Origin: Chryseosolibacter sp044507775
GTDB taxonomy: Bacteria > Bacteroidota > Bacteroidia > Cytophagales > Cyclobacteriaceae
Assembly: GCA_044507775.1 (NCBI GenBank)
Contig: JBIQIY010000021.1
Location: 1-64,000, forward strand
Direction: 5' to 3'
DNA length: 64,000 nt
Part shown: positions 34,217-43,540 of the stretch, piece by piece
How positions within the stretch are numbered: position 1 is the stretch's first letter
Layout: every line of letters begins with the position of its first letter
Program-made: the position numbers and the translations under genes
The notes under the pieces: generated by a model
Told to the model about the DNA's origin: nothing
The model's input: only the letters and a program-made list of their open reading frames with translations
Databases searched by the model: none

Positions 34217-35404
34217 TCAAGCGGTGGCTTTGTGATCCCAAACCCGGTGTAGCGCAGTCATCTGATAGACGTGCTCAAGAATACTTTTATCCGTATCATC
34301 GAAAGTTTTTCCTCTGCGTTCCATAGCTTTCCGGGCCGTTTCAAACGCCTTTTCCATTTGGTACGTGGCGATCCCCGCTGCGCCGCCCCATGCAAACGAC
34401 GGAATGTATTTCCGCGGGAACCCCTCGCCAAAAACATTCGATGAAACATCGACAACTGTGCCGGTATTAAACATCATATTAATGCTGCATTTACTGTGAT
34501 CACCCATCATCAAACCGCAAAACTGCAGACCGGTCGGAATGAAAGTGTTCTCAGCGTGACTCCACAACCTGACCTCGTCAAAAGTATTTTTCAGATTGGA
34601 TGTGTTGCTGTCCGCGCCGAGATTGCACCATTCGCCGATCACCGAGCATCCCAGGAATCCGTCGTGCGCCTTATTGCTGTAGGCGAAGAGAACTGAGTTG
34701 CTCACTTCCCCGCCCACTTTACAGAACGGGCCGATGGTGGTGTCACCGCGCATCTTTCCGCCCATGTTGATATGGCCGCCTTCGCAGAGTGCAAATGCGC
34801 CGCGGATCATGGCGCCTTCGTCCACCATGCTGTTTTTCCCCAGATAAACCGGTCCGTTTTCAGCGTTGATGATGGCTGCTCTTGTTGAAACACCCGGTTC
34901 AACAAAAACGTTTTCCTCGTTGTATACAACGGTATGGGTATCCGTAATTCCCGCCGACGTGCGGCCAGCCGTCAGCAAACGGAAGTCGACCCGGATCTGC
35001 GCGCCGTTTTCCCGGAAAATTTTCCACGGCCGGTCGATGATCGTCAGCGGCGTATCGTACTCAATGGTATTGCCGCTCTCCATATCCCCTTCGGGATTGC
35101 GGGCGGCAATGAGCAACTTATCCTGGACCAGAAAATGATTGGCAGGAAGTGAGCGAATGGTATCAACCAGCCTTTGATCGGGACATACCGCGCCGTTGAC
35201 CAGCAAATTGTCGTCGGTACTGACATTCGGAAACTTCTTCAACAGATAACCGGCGGTTTGGAACGACGGCTTCATGCCAAGCCATTTCTCCCACTTCTCG
35301 TCGATGGTAAGAATTCCTACGCGGATGTTGCCCACCGGTCGCGAATAAGTGAACGGAAGAAGGTGGATCCTGATGATGGGGTCGTCGAAGAGGATTAAAT
35401 TCAA
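34217..35404 (-). CDS. GlmU-like putative sugar-phosphate nucleotidyl/acyltransferase (Bacteroidota GlmU family)
   Basis: This 395-residue protein has a divergent N-terminal nucleotidyltransferase-like domain (1-155) without a clear LxxGxGxRM pyrophosphorylase loop. A left-handed beta-helix follows at about 165-330, with hexapeptide-like turns such as NAENGPVYLGKNSMVDEGAMIRG and TTIGPFCKVGGEVSNS. It fits the Bacteroidota-specific GlmU-like family (alt_bact_glmU). Function is uncertain; UDP-GlcNAc-related chemistry is a guess from family name. TTG at 35404 is the only plausible start; no in-frame ATG occurs before about residue 44. It is followed directly by holB. Confidence 0.85.
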   Translation of the reverse strand: MNLILFDDPIIRIHLLPFTYSRPVGNIRVGILTIDEKWEKWLGMKPSFQTAGYLLKKFPNVSTDDNLLVNGAVCPDQRLVDTIRSLPANHFLVQDKLLIAARNPEGDMESGNTIEYDTPLTIIDRPWKIFRENGAQIRVDFRLLTAGRTSAGITDTHTVVYNEENVFVEPGVSTRAAIINAENGPVYLGKNSMVDEGAMIRGAFALCEGGHINMGGKMRGDTTIGPFCKVGGEVSNSVLFAYSNKAHDGFLGCSVIGEWCNLGADSNTSNLKNTFDEVRLWSHAENTFIPTGLQFCGLMMGDHSKCSINMMFNTGTVVDVSSNVFGEGFPRKYIPSFAWGGAAGIATYQMEKAFETARKAMERRGKTFDDTDKSILEHVYQMTALHRVWDHKATA

Positions 35405-35449
35405 ATTTCAGGATTTAAGGGTCAAAATCTAGAACTCATGAGCATACCC

Positions 35450-35491
35450 GCTAAAGCAGGCTTGCCTGCCGAAGCTTTAGCGCAGGCAGGC
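35450..35491. repeat. Overlapping palindromes with two competing hairpins
   Basis: GCTAAAGC (35450-35457) pairs with GCTTTAGC (35474-35481), and GCCTGCC (35464-35470) pairs with GGCAGGC (35485-35491). The two pairings cannot form together. This looks like a dispersed intergenic repeat unit rather than a terminator; the nearest gene is the GlmU-like start. Confidence 0.6.
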
Positions 35492-35499
35492 AAAAATAA

Positions 35500-35526
35500 A
35501 AAAGGTCTTCAGGACGAAGACCTTTT
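35500..35526 (-). terminator. Terminator of rpmE2
   Basis: A perfect 11-bp stem AAAAGGTCTTC/GAAGACCTTTT with a 5-nt loop lies 24 bp past the rpmE2 stop. On the minus strand it is followed by a T-rich tail. Confidence 0.9.
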
Positions 35527-35549
35527 CACAGTGCTTATTTGAAGAATAA

Positions 35550-35798
35550 TTAAGCTTTCTTTTGATACTTATTCTTGAATTTCTCAACACGGCCAGCGGT
35601 ATCAACAAACAGCTTTTTGCCGGTGAAGAAAGGATGCGATGCAGAGCTTACCTCGACCTTTATAACCGGGTATTCCTTGCCGTCTTCCCACTTGATCGTT
35701 TCTTTCGGGCTCTGGGTTGAGCGACTCAAAAACTTAAAATCGCTGGAAGTATCCCAGAAAACCACGTCTTTGTACTCAGGATGAATGCCTTTTTTCAT
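35550..35798 (-). CDS. rpmE2: 50S ribosomal protein L31, type B
   Basis: This 82-residue protein begins MKKGIHPEYKDVVFWDTSSD and contains the type B features PVIKVEVSSASHPFFTGKKLFVDTAGRVEKFKNKY. It lacks the zinc-binding CxxC pairs of the C+ form, as expected for type B. It is part of the 50S subunit. It has its own promoter and terminator. Confidence 0.98.
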   Translation of the reverse strand: MKKGIHPEYKDVVFWDTSSDFKFLSRSTQSPKETIKWEDGKEYPVIKVEVSSASHPFFTGKKLFVDTAGRVEKFKNKYQKKA

Positions 35799-35830
35799 GT
35801 CTTATAATGCTTTTTCCCTTAAAAGGACTG

Positions 35831-35838
35831 CAAAGATA
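35831..35838 (-). promoter_or_regulatory. Promoter elements of rpmE2
   Basis: On the minus strand TATCTTTG (35831-35838) matches TAnnTTTG, and TTG at 35858-35860 lies 19 bp further upstream, fitting the minus-33/minus-7 spacing known for Bacteroidota. Confidence 0.6.
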
Positions 35839-35898
35839 GCCATCAAAGGCCATTATACAATGAGCGCTTTAATTATTTGTCGAGGATGATTTTTGGAG

Positions 35899-35922
35899 TA
35901 TTTTTGGTTCCAAAATGGAACC
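35899..35922 (+). promoter_or_regulatory. Overlapping promoter and operator of the FitA/VapC-type module
   Basis: The minus-7 TATTTTTG (35899-35906), with TTTG 19 bp upstream (35876-35879), overlaps a perfect inverted repeat GGTTCC-AAAAT-GGAACC (35906-35922). The repeat ends 3 bp before the antitoxin ATG. Binding here would block transcription, as expected for autoregulation by a ribbon-helix-helix antitoxin. Confidence 0.7.
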
Positions 35923-35925
35923 GTT

Positions 35926-36171
35926 ATGGCCACAATCACCCTAAAAAACATCCCGGACCGGCTGTACGAGCGCCTGAAATATTTTGCGAAACTACGGCGC
36001 AGGAGCCTGAACAGCGAAATTATCTTCAATCTTGAAAAATCTGTGGGTCTCGCCGAAGATGACCCTCAGAAGCTGCGGCAGGAAGGCAAGGCATTGCGCC
36101 AGCGCATGGGAAAGGATGCCCAATTGTCGGACGAAGAAATTGAAAGAGCTATCAACGAGGGAAGACTTTGA
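35926..36171 (+). CDS. FitA-like ribbon-helix-helix antitoxin
   Basis: From ATG 35926 (MATITLKNIPDRLYERLKYF) the protein is 81 residues. The N-terminus is the typical RHS strand-helix-helix DNA-binding part (TITLKNIP...RRRSLNSEIIFNLE) and the charged C-terminal half should wrap the toxin. It is the antitoxin of the following PIN gene, whose start overlaps its stop by 4 bp. The inverted repeat just upstream is the probable operator. Confidence 0.92.
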   Translation: MATITLKNIPDRLYERLKYFAKLRRRSLNSEIIFNLEKSVGLAEDDPQKLRQEGKALRQRMGKDAQLSDEEIERAINEGRL

Positions 36172-36572
36172 TCGTCGTCGATACCAACATTATTGTGAAT
36201 ATGACTTTTCCCGCAAAGCACTCCTCAGCGGTCAATTCCCTTCATGAGAAAGATTCCGTCTGGGAAGCGCCGGTCTTGTGGAAAACCGAGTTCCTGAATG
36301 TGCTGTCCCTTTACTTCAGGAAGGGAATTCTAAATTATAGTGACGGACTAAACGCCCTGGACTATGCGGAGCGGCTCATCGGAAGACGTGAGCACCGGAC
36401 TGACGCCCGGCAGGTGATCGAAGTTATGGCAAATAGCACTTGTTCGTCGTATTCTTGTGAATTCGTTGCTCTGGCCCGACAGCTCGGCACGCAGCTCATT
36501 ACGTACGACAAAAAATTGCTCAGCGAATTTACTCAACTGGCACTGACCCCCGAACAATACCTTGAACAGTAA
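36168..36572 (+). CDS. VapC-type PIN-domain ribonuclease toxin
   Basis: This 134-residue PIN domain begins with the acidic strand MIVVDTNIIVN (D5). A conserved Glu lies in WKTEFLNVL and further acidic residues in DARQVIEVM and TYDKKLL. Family members cleave RNA (often tRNA) using Mg2+. The start is TTG at 36168, overlapping the antitoxin TGA, typical of coupled toxins. The module seems intact. Confidence 0.92.
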   Translation: MIVVDTNIIVNMTFPAKHSSAVNSLHEKDSVWEAPVLWKTEFLNVLSLYFRKGILNYSDGLNALDYAERLIGRREHRTDARQVIEVMANSTCSSYSCEFVALARQLGTQLITYDKKLLSEFTQLALTPEQYLEQ

Positions 36573-36573
36573 A

Positions 36574-38250
36574 ATGCGATTGTACTTCCTTTTCTTCGCG
36601 ATACCGGTGGTATCCCTTGCCCAGAGCACGAACGCGCCGCTAAACGAAGGTTACTATCACCTGCTCGACCGGTACGAGGTGAAGTCAGGGATGATCATGC
36701 CACAGTTATTTACGACGATCAAGCCGTATCAGCGCTCTGGTATCGTTAGTTATGTCGATTCGCTCGGTGCGCTCGGTGTTTTCAATTCAGCTGCCGATGC
36801 ATTCAACCGGGAGTACCTGACCAACGACAGCTGGGAATGGTCTTCCGCCAACACGAATGATAGCAGGCGCCCGTTTCTGAAACATTTCTATAAGAAGAAG
36901 TCCGACTTTTTTTCCGTGACCACGCCGGAATTTGACCTGCATGTCAATCCCGTTCTTTACCTGGGCGCAGGAAAGGATTCACGCCGCGATGAGATGCTCT
37001 TTATCAACACGCGTGGTGTGGAAGTCCGGGGCATGGTCGACAAAAAAGTCGGGTTCTATACTTACCTCGCAGACAACCAGGCGATGCTGCCTGCTTATGT
37101 AGATGAGCGAAGAGGGTCAACCGGTGTCGTCCCGCATGAGGGGTACACCAAGAGATACAAGGACGGTGAGGGAGTTGATTTTCTCCATGCGCGGGGTTAC
37201 ATCTCCTTTGCGGCTACGAAGAACATCAATCTGCAATTCGGTCACGACCGTTTCTTTATCGGGAATGGGTACCGGTCACTCGTGTTTTCCGACTACGCGC
37301 CACCTGCCCTTTTTCTGAAGGGCAATGTGAAGGTATGGAAGCTGAACTACTTGTTCATGTTGAACCAGATGACCGCCAGCCGCGATCGGCGGGGCGCGAA
37401 TGGCAATTTCAGGGGCTACCCGAACAAATTCGTGGCGCTGCATCATCTCAGCCTCAACATCGGCAGGAAGTTGAACATCGGCGTTTTCGAATCTGTGATC
37501 TTCAGTCCCAATGACTCAACCGGCACCGATCATTTCCGGCTCGAGTATCTGAATCCCATCATTTTCTATCGCGCGATCGAGCAGCAAAACGGCAGCACAG
37601 ACAATGTTCTCCTCGGCTTTGACTTCAAATGGAATGCGCTCAAGCGAGTTTCTTTCTACGGGCAGTTCATGCTCGACGAATTCGTCATCAACAACATCCG
37701 GGATGCAAACGGATGGTGGGCGAATAAATTTGCCGTGCAGTTAGGTGGCAAGTACATAGATGCGTTCGGTCTGGCCAATCTCGATCTTCAGGGAGAGGTA
37801 AACGTCATCCGGCCTTACACGTATTCGCATCACACCATTTTCGGAAGCTACACGAATTATCTCCAGCCTATCGCCCATCCGCAGGGCGCTAACCTGAAGG
37901 AGATTGTCGCGATTGTGCGGTACCAGCCCCTGGGGCGGTTGAATGTTACCGGGAAGCTTGTATATACCGATGTTGGGCGCGACCGCGAGGGCGAAAACTG
38001 GGGCGGCGACATTTTGAAAGACAACAGCACGCGCGAAATGGAATACGACAATACCATCGGTCAGGGCGTCGCGAACGACATTTTGTTCGGAAGCCTGACA
38101 GCGTCCTGGCAATTGAAGCACAATCTTTTTGTGGATGCTTCCGTTGTCGTCCGGGAGAGCAAAAGCCCGGAACCCATGTACAACAATAATACTGCGATAA
38201 CTTCTTTAGCTTTGCGCTGGAACATCGCGCAACGCCTCTACGATTTTTAA
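36574..38250 (+). CDS. Wzi-family capsule assembly outer-membrane protein
   Basis: From ATG 36574 (MRLYFLFFAIPVVSLAQ) the protein is 558 residues with a signal peptide. The rest has alternating aromatic/polar beta-strand segments and the Wzi family landmark segments (HARGYISFAATKNINLQFGHDRFFIGNGYRSLVFSDYAPPALFLKGNVKVWKLNYLFM described here only by position, about residues 205-265). Wzi anchors or orders surface polysaccharide at the outer membrane. The start is 2 bp after the vapC stop; a TTG at 36562 overlaps vapC and is less likely. The gene is followed 4 bp later by an ABC exporter. Confidence 0.85.
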   Translation: MRLYFLFFAIPVVSLAQSTNAPLNEGYYHLLDRYEVKSGMIMPQLFTTIKPYQRSGIVSYVDSLGALGVFNSAADAFNREYLTNDSWEWSSANTNDSRRPFLKHFYKKKSDFFSVTTPEFDLHVNPVLYLGAGKDSRRDEMLFINTRGVEVRGMVDKKVGFYTYLADNQAMLPAYVDERRGSTGVVPHEGYTKRYKDGEGVDFLHARGYISFAATKNINLQFGHDRFFIGNGYRSLVFSDYAPPALFLKGNVKVWKLNYLFMLNQMTASRDRRGANGNFRGYPNKFVALHHLSLNIGRKLNIGVFESVIFSPNDSTGTDHFRLEYLNPIIFYRAIEQQNGSTDNVLLGFDFKWNALKRVSFYGQFMLDEFVINNIRDANGWWANKFAVQLGGKYIDAFGLANLDLQGEVNVIRPYTYSHHTIFGSYTNYLQPIAHPQGANLKEIVAIVRYQPLGRLNVTGKLVYTDVGRDREGENWGGDILKDNSTREMEYDNTIGQGVANDILFGSLTASWQLKHNLFVDASVVVRESKSPEPMYNNNTAITSLALRWNIAQRLYDF

Positions 38251-38254
38251 CTGA

Positions 38255-40084
38255 ATGAAAGTTTATTTCCGCATTCTCTCATACGCCCCGGGGCTGATAT
38301 CACGACTCGTCCGGTTCCTGATCTTTTCCGTGCTCGGGATCCTTTTCAGCGTCGTGAACATTGCGCTGGTGATTCCCATGCTCAACATACTCTTCGGCTA
38401 CCAGGAGGACGCATCGACGGCGGTATCAATCAAGCCCGAGTTTTCGCTATCGCCGGACTTCATCATTGACACGTTTAATTACTATTTCACCACTATCATT
38501 CGTGAACACGGAGTGATGGACGCCATGCTGTTTATCTGTGGGTCTATTGTGCTCAGCATGATCCTGACCAGCCTGTTCCGGTATATGGAGCGAATGGTGG
38601 CATCGCGCGTGAAAGTGGACATTGTGAAAAACCTGCGCATGGATCTCTTCAGCAATGTGTCGCGGCTTCACATTGGTTACTTCAACAACCAGCGAAAGGG
38701 CGACCTCATTTCGCGGTTTACGAGCGACCTGGCGGAAGTAGAGAATGCCGTCGTGAACAGCCTCAAGTTTGTGATGAAGGAGCCGATCACCATCATTGTG
38801 TATTTCAGCGTCCTCTTTTTCATTTCGTTCAAGCTCACATTGTTTACCCTGATATTGCTGCCTGTAACGGGAGGCATACTAGCGGAGATCATCAAGCGCC
38901 TGAAGCGCCGGGCGGTGCAGAGCCAGGAGTCTATGGGAAGGATTGTCAATATCCTGGACGAAACCTTTTCAGGCATGCGGATCGTGCAGGCCTTTAATGC
39001 CAGGCCTTTTATTTTGAAGAAGATCGACGACGAAACAACCTTTCACCGCAGGGCCAATCTTTCGATCGCGCGCAAGAACGAGCTGGCCTCACCCGTCTCG
39101 GAAACACTGGGTGTCATGATCGTCGCCGGGATCATCCTGTTCGGTAGTTCGCTGGTGCTGGGAGATGACCCGTCCATTACCCCTGGAGAATTCATGCTGT
39201 TCCTCGGTCTCTTCGCCCAGGTCATTCAGCCTGCCAAGAATTTCTCGAACGGGATCACGTCCGTTCAGAAGGGAACGATTTCCGCACAGCGGATCTTTGA
39301 TGTCATCGATACCGTTCCGGCGATTGTCAACAAGCCCGGGGCGAAAGTGCTCGCCGGCTTCGAGGGCGAGATCGAGTTTGAAAACGTGAGCTTTGCTTAT
39401 GACACAGAGCCTGTGCTGGAGGACATCAACCTTCGGATCGCGAAGGGCAAGACCATTGCGCTGGTGGGGCCTTCGGGTGGCGGAAAGTCGACGCTTGCGG
39501 ATCTCGTTCCGCGCTTCTACGATCCTTCGTCCGGTGTAGTGAAGCTCGATGGCATCCCGCTTCCCGACTATGACCTCACGTCACTGCGCAGTTTGATCGG
39601 CGTGGTCACGCAGGAATCCATTCTGTTCAACGATACGATCCTGAACAACATTGCATTCGGGATGGAGAGCGTGCGCAAGGAAGATGTCATTCATGCGGCA
39701 AAGGTTGCGAATGCCCACGACTTTATTATGCAGACCGAGCACGGTTATGAGACCACGATAGGCGAGCGGGGATCGAAGTTATCCGGTGGTCAGCGGCAGC
39801 GCATCAGCATTGCGCGGGCGGTGTTGAAGAACCCTCCGATCCTGATACTGGACGAAGCAACCTCGGCACTGGATTCCGAATCCGAGCGTTTGGTGCAGGA
39901 CGCTTTGAACAACCTGATGCAGAACCGCACATCGCTCGTGATCGCGCACCGTCTCAGCACGATCCAGCACGCCGATGAGATCGTTGTCGTGCAGAACGGG
40001 CGCATCGTGGAGCGGGGGAGTCACGAGGACCTGGTGCGGGAGGGCGGCCTCTATCGAAAGCTGAGCGAGATCCAGAAGGCCTAG
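38255..40084 (+). CDS. MsbA-like ABC exporter (fused membrane and ATPase domains)
   Basis: This 609-residue half-transporter has six transmembrane helices in about 1-330 and an ATP-binding domain from about 370. Walker A is GPSGGGKS (405-412), the signature is LSGGQRQR, Walker B is ILILDEATSALD and the H-loop His is in VIAHRLSTI. It works as a dimer. Type IV exporters of this group flip lipids or export polysaccharide precursors. Its 4-bp spacing from wzi suggests co-transcription and a role in surface-glycan or lipid export, an inference. Confidence 0.95.
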   Translation: MKVYFRILSYAPGLISRLVRFLIFSVLGILFSVVNIALVIPMLNILFGYQEDASTAVSIKPEFSLSPDFIIDTFNYYFTTIIREHGVMDAMLFICGSIVLSMILTSLFRYMERMVASRVKVDIVKNLRMDLFSNVSRLHIGYFNNQRKGDLISRFTSDLAEVENAVVNSLKFVMKEPITIIVYFSVLFFISFKLTLFTLILLPVTGGILAEIIKRLKRRAVQSQESMGRIVNILDETFSGMRIVQAFNARPFILKKIDDETTFHRRANLSIARKNELASPVSETLGVMIVAGIILFGSSLVLGDDPSITPGEFMLFLGLFAQVIQPAKNFSNGITSVQKGTISAQRIFDVIDTVPAIVNKPGAKVLAGFEGEIEFENVSFAYDTEPVLEDINLRIAKGKTIALVGPSGGGKSTLADLVPRFYDPSSGVVKLDGIPLPDYDLTSLRSLIGVVTQESILFNDTILNNIAFGMESVRKEDVIHAAKVANAHDFIMQTEHGYETTIGERGSKLSGGQRQRISIARAVLKNPPILILDEATSALDSESERLVQDALNNLMQNRTSLVIAHRLSTIQHADEIVVVQNGRIVERGSHEDLVREGGLYRKLSEIQKA

Positions 40085-40148
40085 CCGTTTTGACCGCTTT
40101 TATTTTTGGATTACCTTTAGCGCGGAGTCTTAAAATCCGCTATCGTTC

Positions 40149-40481
40149 ATGAAAAAGAGCAGACTTATTTTTTATCTCCTATTCGCTTTGTTTCACATCG
40201 CGGCTTTCATTTTTACCGTGGCGCTGGGGAACGATTCGGGTTTTCTGATGAGCATGTTCAAGTGGGTCCCGTATTTTAAATGGGTCACACTTATAGGGGT
40301 AGCCTTTGTGCTCGTCGACTTTGTCTGGTCGTGGATTGCACTAAAAGAGCGCAGTCATGAGAAAGAAGCATTGACGCACGAGGTGAATACTTTGAAGGCG
40401 AAACTTTTCGATTTGCAGGAGGATATTTCAAAGAAGGCATCGGCTCCGAAGCCCATCAATCCGCCTCCGGCGCAACCTTAG
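40149..40481 (+). CDS. Small membrane protein with coiled coil, unknown function
   Basis: This 110-residue protein has two transmembrane helices (about 8-27 and 44-66), then a Lys/Glu-rich heptad segment (about 68-95, EKEALTHEVNTLKAKLFDLQEDI) and a Pro-rich tail. It resembles the LapA-like topology without confirmed similarity. It lies 64 bp past the ABC exporter. Function is unknown. Confidence 0.7.
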   Translation: MKKSRLIFYLLFALFHIAAFIFTVALGNDSGFLMSMFKWVPYFKWVTLIGVAFVLVDFVWSWIALKERSHEKEALTHEVNTLKAKLFDLQEDISKKASAPKPINPPPAQP

Positions 40482-40800
40482 GGAAAAACTTTCGGGCGTG
40501 CCCTTTGATTTCGTAGATCGATATTTTTTCTTCAAGCCCGTCATGCAGCTCCACACCCATTCGCGGTGTCCGCCTGAACCTCTGTGGTGATGCAGCAGAA
40601 AGTAAAGGGCGTCCGTAATGGCATCGTCCGGGTCCACGTCTGATTTGGTTGTTTTATCTACGTCTTTTTTTCGTCTCCTTCCATAAGGTCCGCCTTCAAC
40701 CTTTCATCACTCACAAAAAATGCGGGGAGCGCAGCATGGGACGCGGGTCCGTTTTCAGATAATAGAATTCCGGCGGGGCAGGATGGATGATGGAATGGGT
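40456..40800 (-). pseudogene. Decayed minus-strand coding remnant
   Basis: Reading right to left, successive frames give protein-like pieces: one ending LMEGDEKKT, then one with DVDPDDAITDALYFLLHHH, then one with RTPRMGVELHDGLEEKIS running to a stop at 40456. Each is closed by stops but together they resemble one gene broken by frameshifts. I cannot name the family. The left end overlaps the 3' end of the 110-residue gene. The gap from 40482 to the Rhs fragment holds nothing else recognisable. Confidence 0.35.
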
Positions 40801-40806
40801 AGCTGA

Positions 40807-43035
40807 AGAAACACCAGTGGAACGAAATTAAAGCAAACAGTTACAGAGAACAGCAACACAAAGGTTACGGATTATGTTAGGGGATTTGTTTATGAACGCG
40901 ATACCTTGCGTTTCTTTTCGATTCCGAAAGGCAGAGTTGTCAACAATGACGGAGAGTTTGAGTATCAGTTCATGTTAAAGGATCATTTGGGAAACATCCG
41001 GGTCCTTTATGGAAACCCTTTTGAGGGGAATAACCTCGTTGAGAATAGCGATTGCAACACGATCGATTTTTTCCCACCTGTACAGAATGTCACGCAATCC
41101 CTGGAAACAATAGAAGGTGAGAGCTACATTAAATTTGTGGCAAACCAAACTTGGAGCACTCCTGGCATGCTAACGCAAAGCATCAGTGTCAAAGCCGGGG
41201 AAAAATATACGTACAAAGTCAAAGGTTATCGGGCCAATCACCCTGCGAGTGGGGCTTATCTTTATGTATACACAAGCACAGGTGACCTTCTTTGGCCGGG
41301 CGCGAAGCTGCCATATGGACGTGAGAATGAAACCTGGGTTTCCAGTGATTTCACTATACCCGATGGTGTCACAGCAATTCAGCTCGGAGTACTTTGGACC
41401 TCTGGCGACGGCCTTGCTGTGGGTGATGTCTTCTACCTGAACGAAGTTGCCCTGTTTAAACATCGAGATGACGATTACATTGGAGGCTTTGAGGTCAGCG
41501 ACCAAGAGCATGAATTTGACGAATTTTCTAACTATCACCCTACGAAGATCAACACCTCGGGGGCGTATTCGCGGACAGGCACCAGTGCTTACCGTTTAAC
41601 CGGCTCCACTCAGGTTAGCAATGAGGTAGTCGGCGCAGCAAAAAGCCTTCGTGTGTTCCCGGGTGATGCCGTATATCTGGAGGTTTATGGAAGATATCTA
41701 ACCGCGACCGGTAATGGTACAGATGTTGGGTCAGTTATTGCGGGGGCGCTGCAAAATGCTTTCGGACTGTCGGCAGGTGGCGCCACGGATGTTGCATATC
41801 AGTCAATTGGTAACCTTTTCGGCGAAGGGGCCATCATTGGTACGACTGCTTACGCTGTCGAGGACGAGGTTTCACCAAAGGCTTTCTTAAATTACATTCT
41901 TTTTGATGACGACTATGTACCATACGACTTTGGTTATGACCAGATTGAAACCACCGGTGCAATCCCCGGTAGTAGCAGTGATAGAATGAATCTAGTGGCA
42001 AAAGTGCAAAAGCCCGGTTATATTTACATCTATATTAGCAACGAAAACGACGTAGAACAGGAGGTGTATTTTGATGACCTGGCAATTAAGCATGTAAAGG
42101 GAGTGGCGATACAGCAAAATGACTACTATCCGTTTGGGCTGACTTTTAATTCTTATCAGAGGGAAAATTCTGTTGACCAGCGGTGGAAATTCCAAGGGCA
42201 GGAGCATATTGATGATTTGGATTTAGGGTGGGACTCTTTCAAATGGAGAAACTACATGCCTGATATTGGAAGGTTCTTTAATGTTGATCCTCTTGCACCT
42301 AAATACGTTTACAATAGTCCTTATGCTTTTAGTGAGAATCATGTTACTTCTCACATTGAATTGGAAGGATTAGAAAAGGTATCTATTCACGTAAGGCATT
42401 TTATACCAGAAGCTAGAGCAGGCGGTGGGTTCTACAGGGGTGACAATAGAGGATTCACTACACGTTCAAATGTGACATCAAGAGTCAGTCACACTGTTAC
42501 AGTTGATACTCAAACTAAGGGATTTTCAACCTCTACAGTTAGTAGCCCGACTAAATTTTATCCTGCTGGCCCATTGTCGGACAAAGGAATCGAAAGGACC
42601 TCTGCCCCTGAAGTCAAAGATGTTTCTGTTTCCTCAGAAAATAAATCGATTAACGTTTCAAGTGAGTATTCTGCGGCTGATCCTTTAGCGCTAGGTGCAG
42701 CTCCTGATATAGACTTCAAAAACAGTTATAGTATCACACCAGATTATGAGAATGGATCGGTAACAGTAACGGGTGCTACAACAGGTGACCAATATCCGGC
42801 TGCCGAATCATTTGTTAGTGATGAAGCTGGGAACAGGGTTTTTGTTGGAGTAGCACCTGCTGAGGGAAGTATTATGGCTTCATATGGAACGGGCGATAAA
42901 AATTTAATTAATAATACGGTCAGGATAGCAACAGATGCCAACGGTAATTTTACGGGTGTCTATGGGAGTGATGGAAAAGTTATTCCAGTTGATGAATACA
43001 ACAAGCAATATCAATCAACAAACACTAGTCAATAA
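40807..43035 (+). pseudogene. 5'-truncated Rhs/YD-repeat protein with variable C-terminal tip
   Basis: The frame opens at 40807 after a stop and reads SGTKLKQTVTENSNTKV, matching the interior of Rhs/YD proteins. No ATG starts it; the first possible start is TTG 40906, giving 709 residues. Conserved Rhs parts are FMLKDHLGNIRVLYG and the core-end segment about residues 405-482 (YYPFGLTFNSY, then YMPDIGRFFNVDPLAPKY). From about 485 the tip changes to AT-rich, poorly conserved sequence (IHVRHFIPEAR, FYRGDNRGF), loosely like DUF3238-type domains. Tips of this kind are usually toxins, and full-length Rhs proteins deliver them. The N-terminal carrier is missing. The stop overlaps the next ATG (TAATG). 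Confidence 0.8.
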
Positions 43036-43505
43036 TGTTCAAGAGAGTTTCTTTGTACCTTTTAGTTTTATTAGCTCAAATTGTAATGTCGTGTTCAGGC
43101 AATAAAGACGGGCGGATAATCTTAATACCTAAGGGTTATGAGGGTATTGTGGTGATCATTTATGACGTAAAAGACGGAGCTGAAAAGGAATATGAGAATG
43201 GTAAACAGGTTTTCAGGATACCTGTGAATGGCGTTTTAAAAACTCAATTTTCTTTAGACGCAACATGGGTAGAGAGTGATGATATCAACTACTTTTATGA
43301 AAATGGTAGACGCACCGAAATCACTAGGGTAGACTTTCCTAGTGAGATACCGAGTAGTACTGTGCAAATAATTGGCGAGCAAGTTGGCGTTACATCGGGA
43401 ATAGCAAATACCTATTTTAGTTTTTTAGTATGTCCTAACAATAAATCGGACAGTTTATCTCGATTACGAGAGAGATTGGATTTTAAAGAATTAATAACAA
43501 AATGA
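43035..43505 (+). CDS. DUF6843-like lipoprotein, candidate immunity protein
   Basis: This 156-residue protein has a lipoprotein signal ending QIVMSC (Cys20). The mature part has ILIPKGYEGIVVIIYDVKDG and FRIPVNGVLKTQF, recalling Bacteroidota DUF6843 proteins; that match is from memory. Its ATG overlaps the Rhs stop by one base, so the two are translationally coupled, and the gene is AT-rich like the Rhs tip. This is the position of an immunity gene in polymorphic toxin loci. An outer-envelope immunity lipoprotein would suggest the tip acts in the periplasm or envelope. Function is inferred only. Confidence 0.75.
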   Translation: MFKRVSLYLLVLLAQIVMSCSGNKDGRIILIPKGYEGIVVIIYDVKDGAEKEYENGKQVFRIPVNGVLKTQFSLDATWVESDDINYFYENGRRTEITRVDFPSEIPSSTVQIIGEQVGVTSGIANTYFSFLVCPNNKSDSLSRLRERLDFKELITK

Positions 43506-43510
43506 TCTGA

Positions 43511-43539
43511 AAAAAGCCCGGCAAGTTCCGGGCTTTTTT
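43511..43539. terminator. Bidirectional terminator
   Basis: A perfect 11-bp stem (AAAAAGCCCGG/CCGGGCTTTTT) with loop CAAGTT has A-rich and T-rich flanks, so it can serve both the lipoprotein gene and the minus-strand XRE remnant. Confidence 0.9.
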
Positions 43540-43540
43540 A

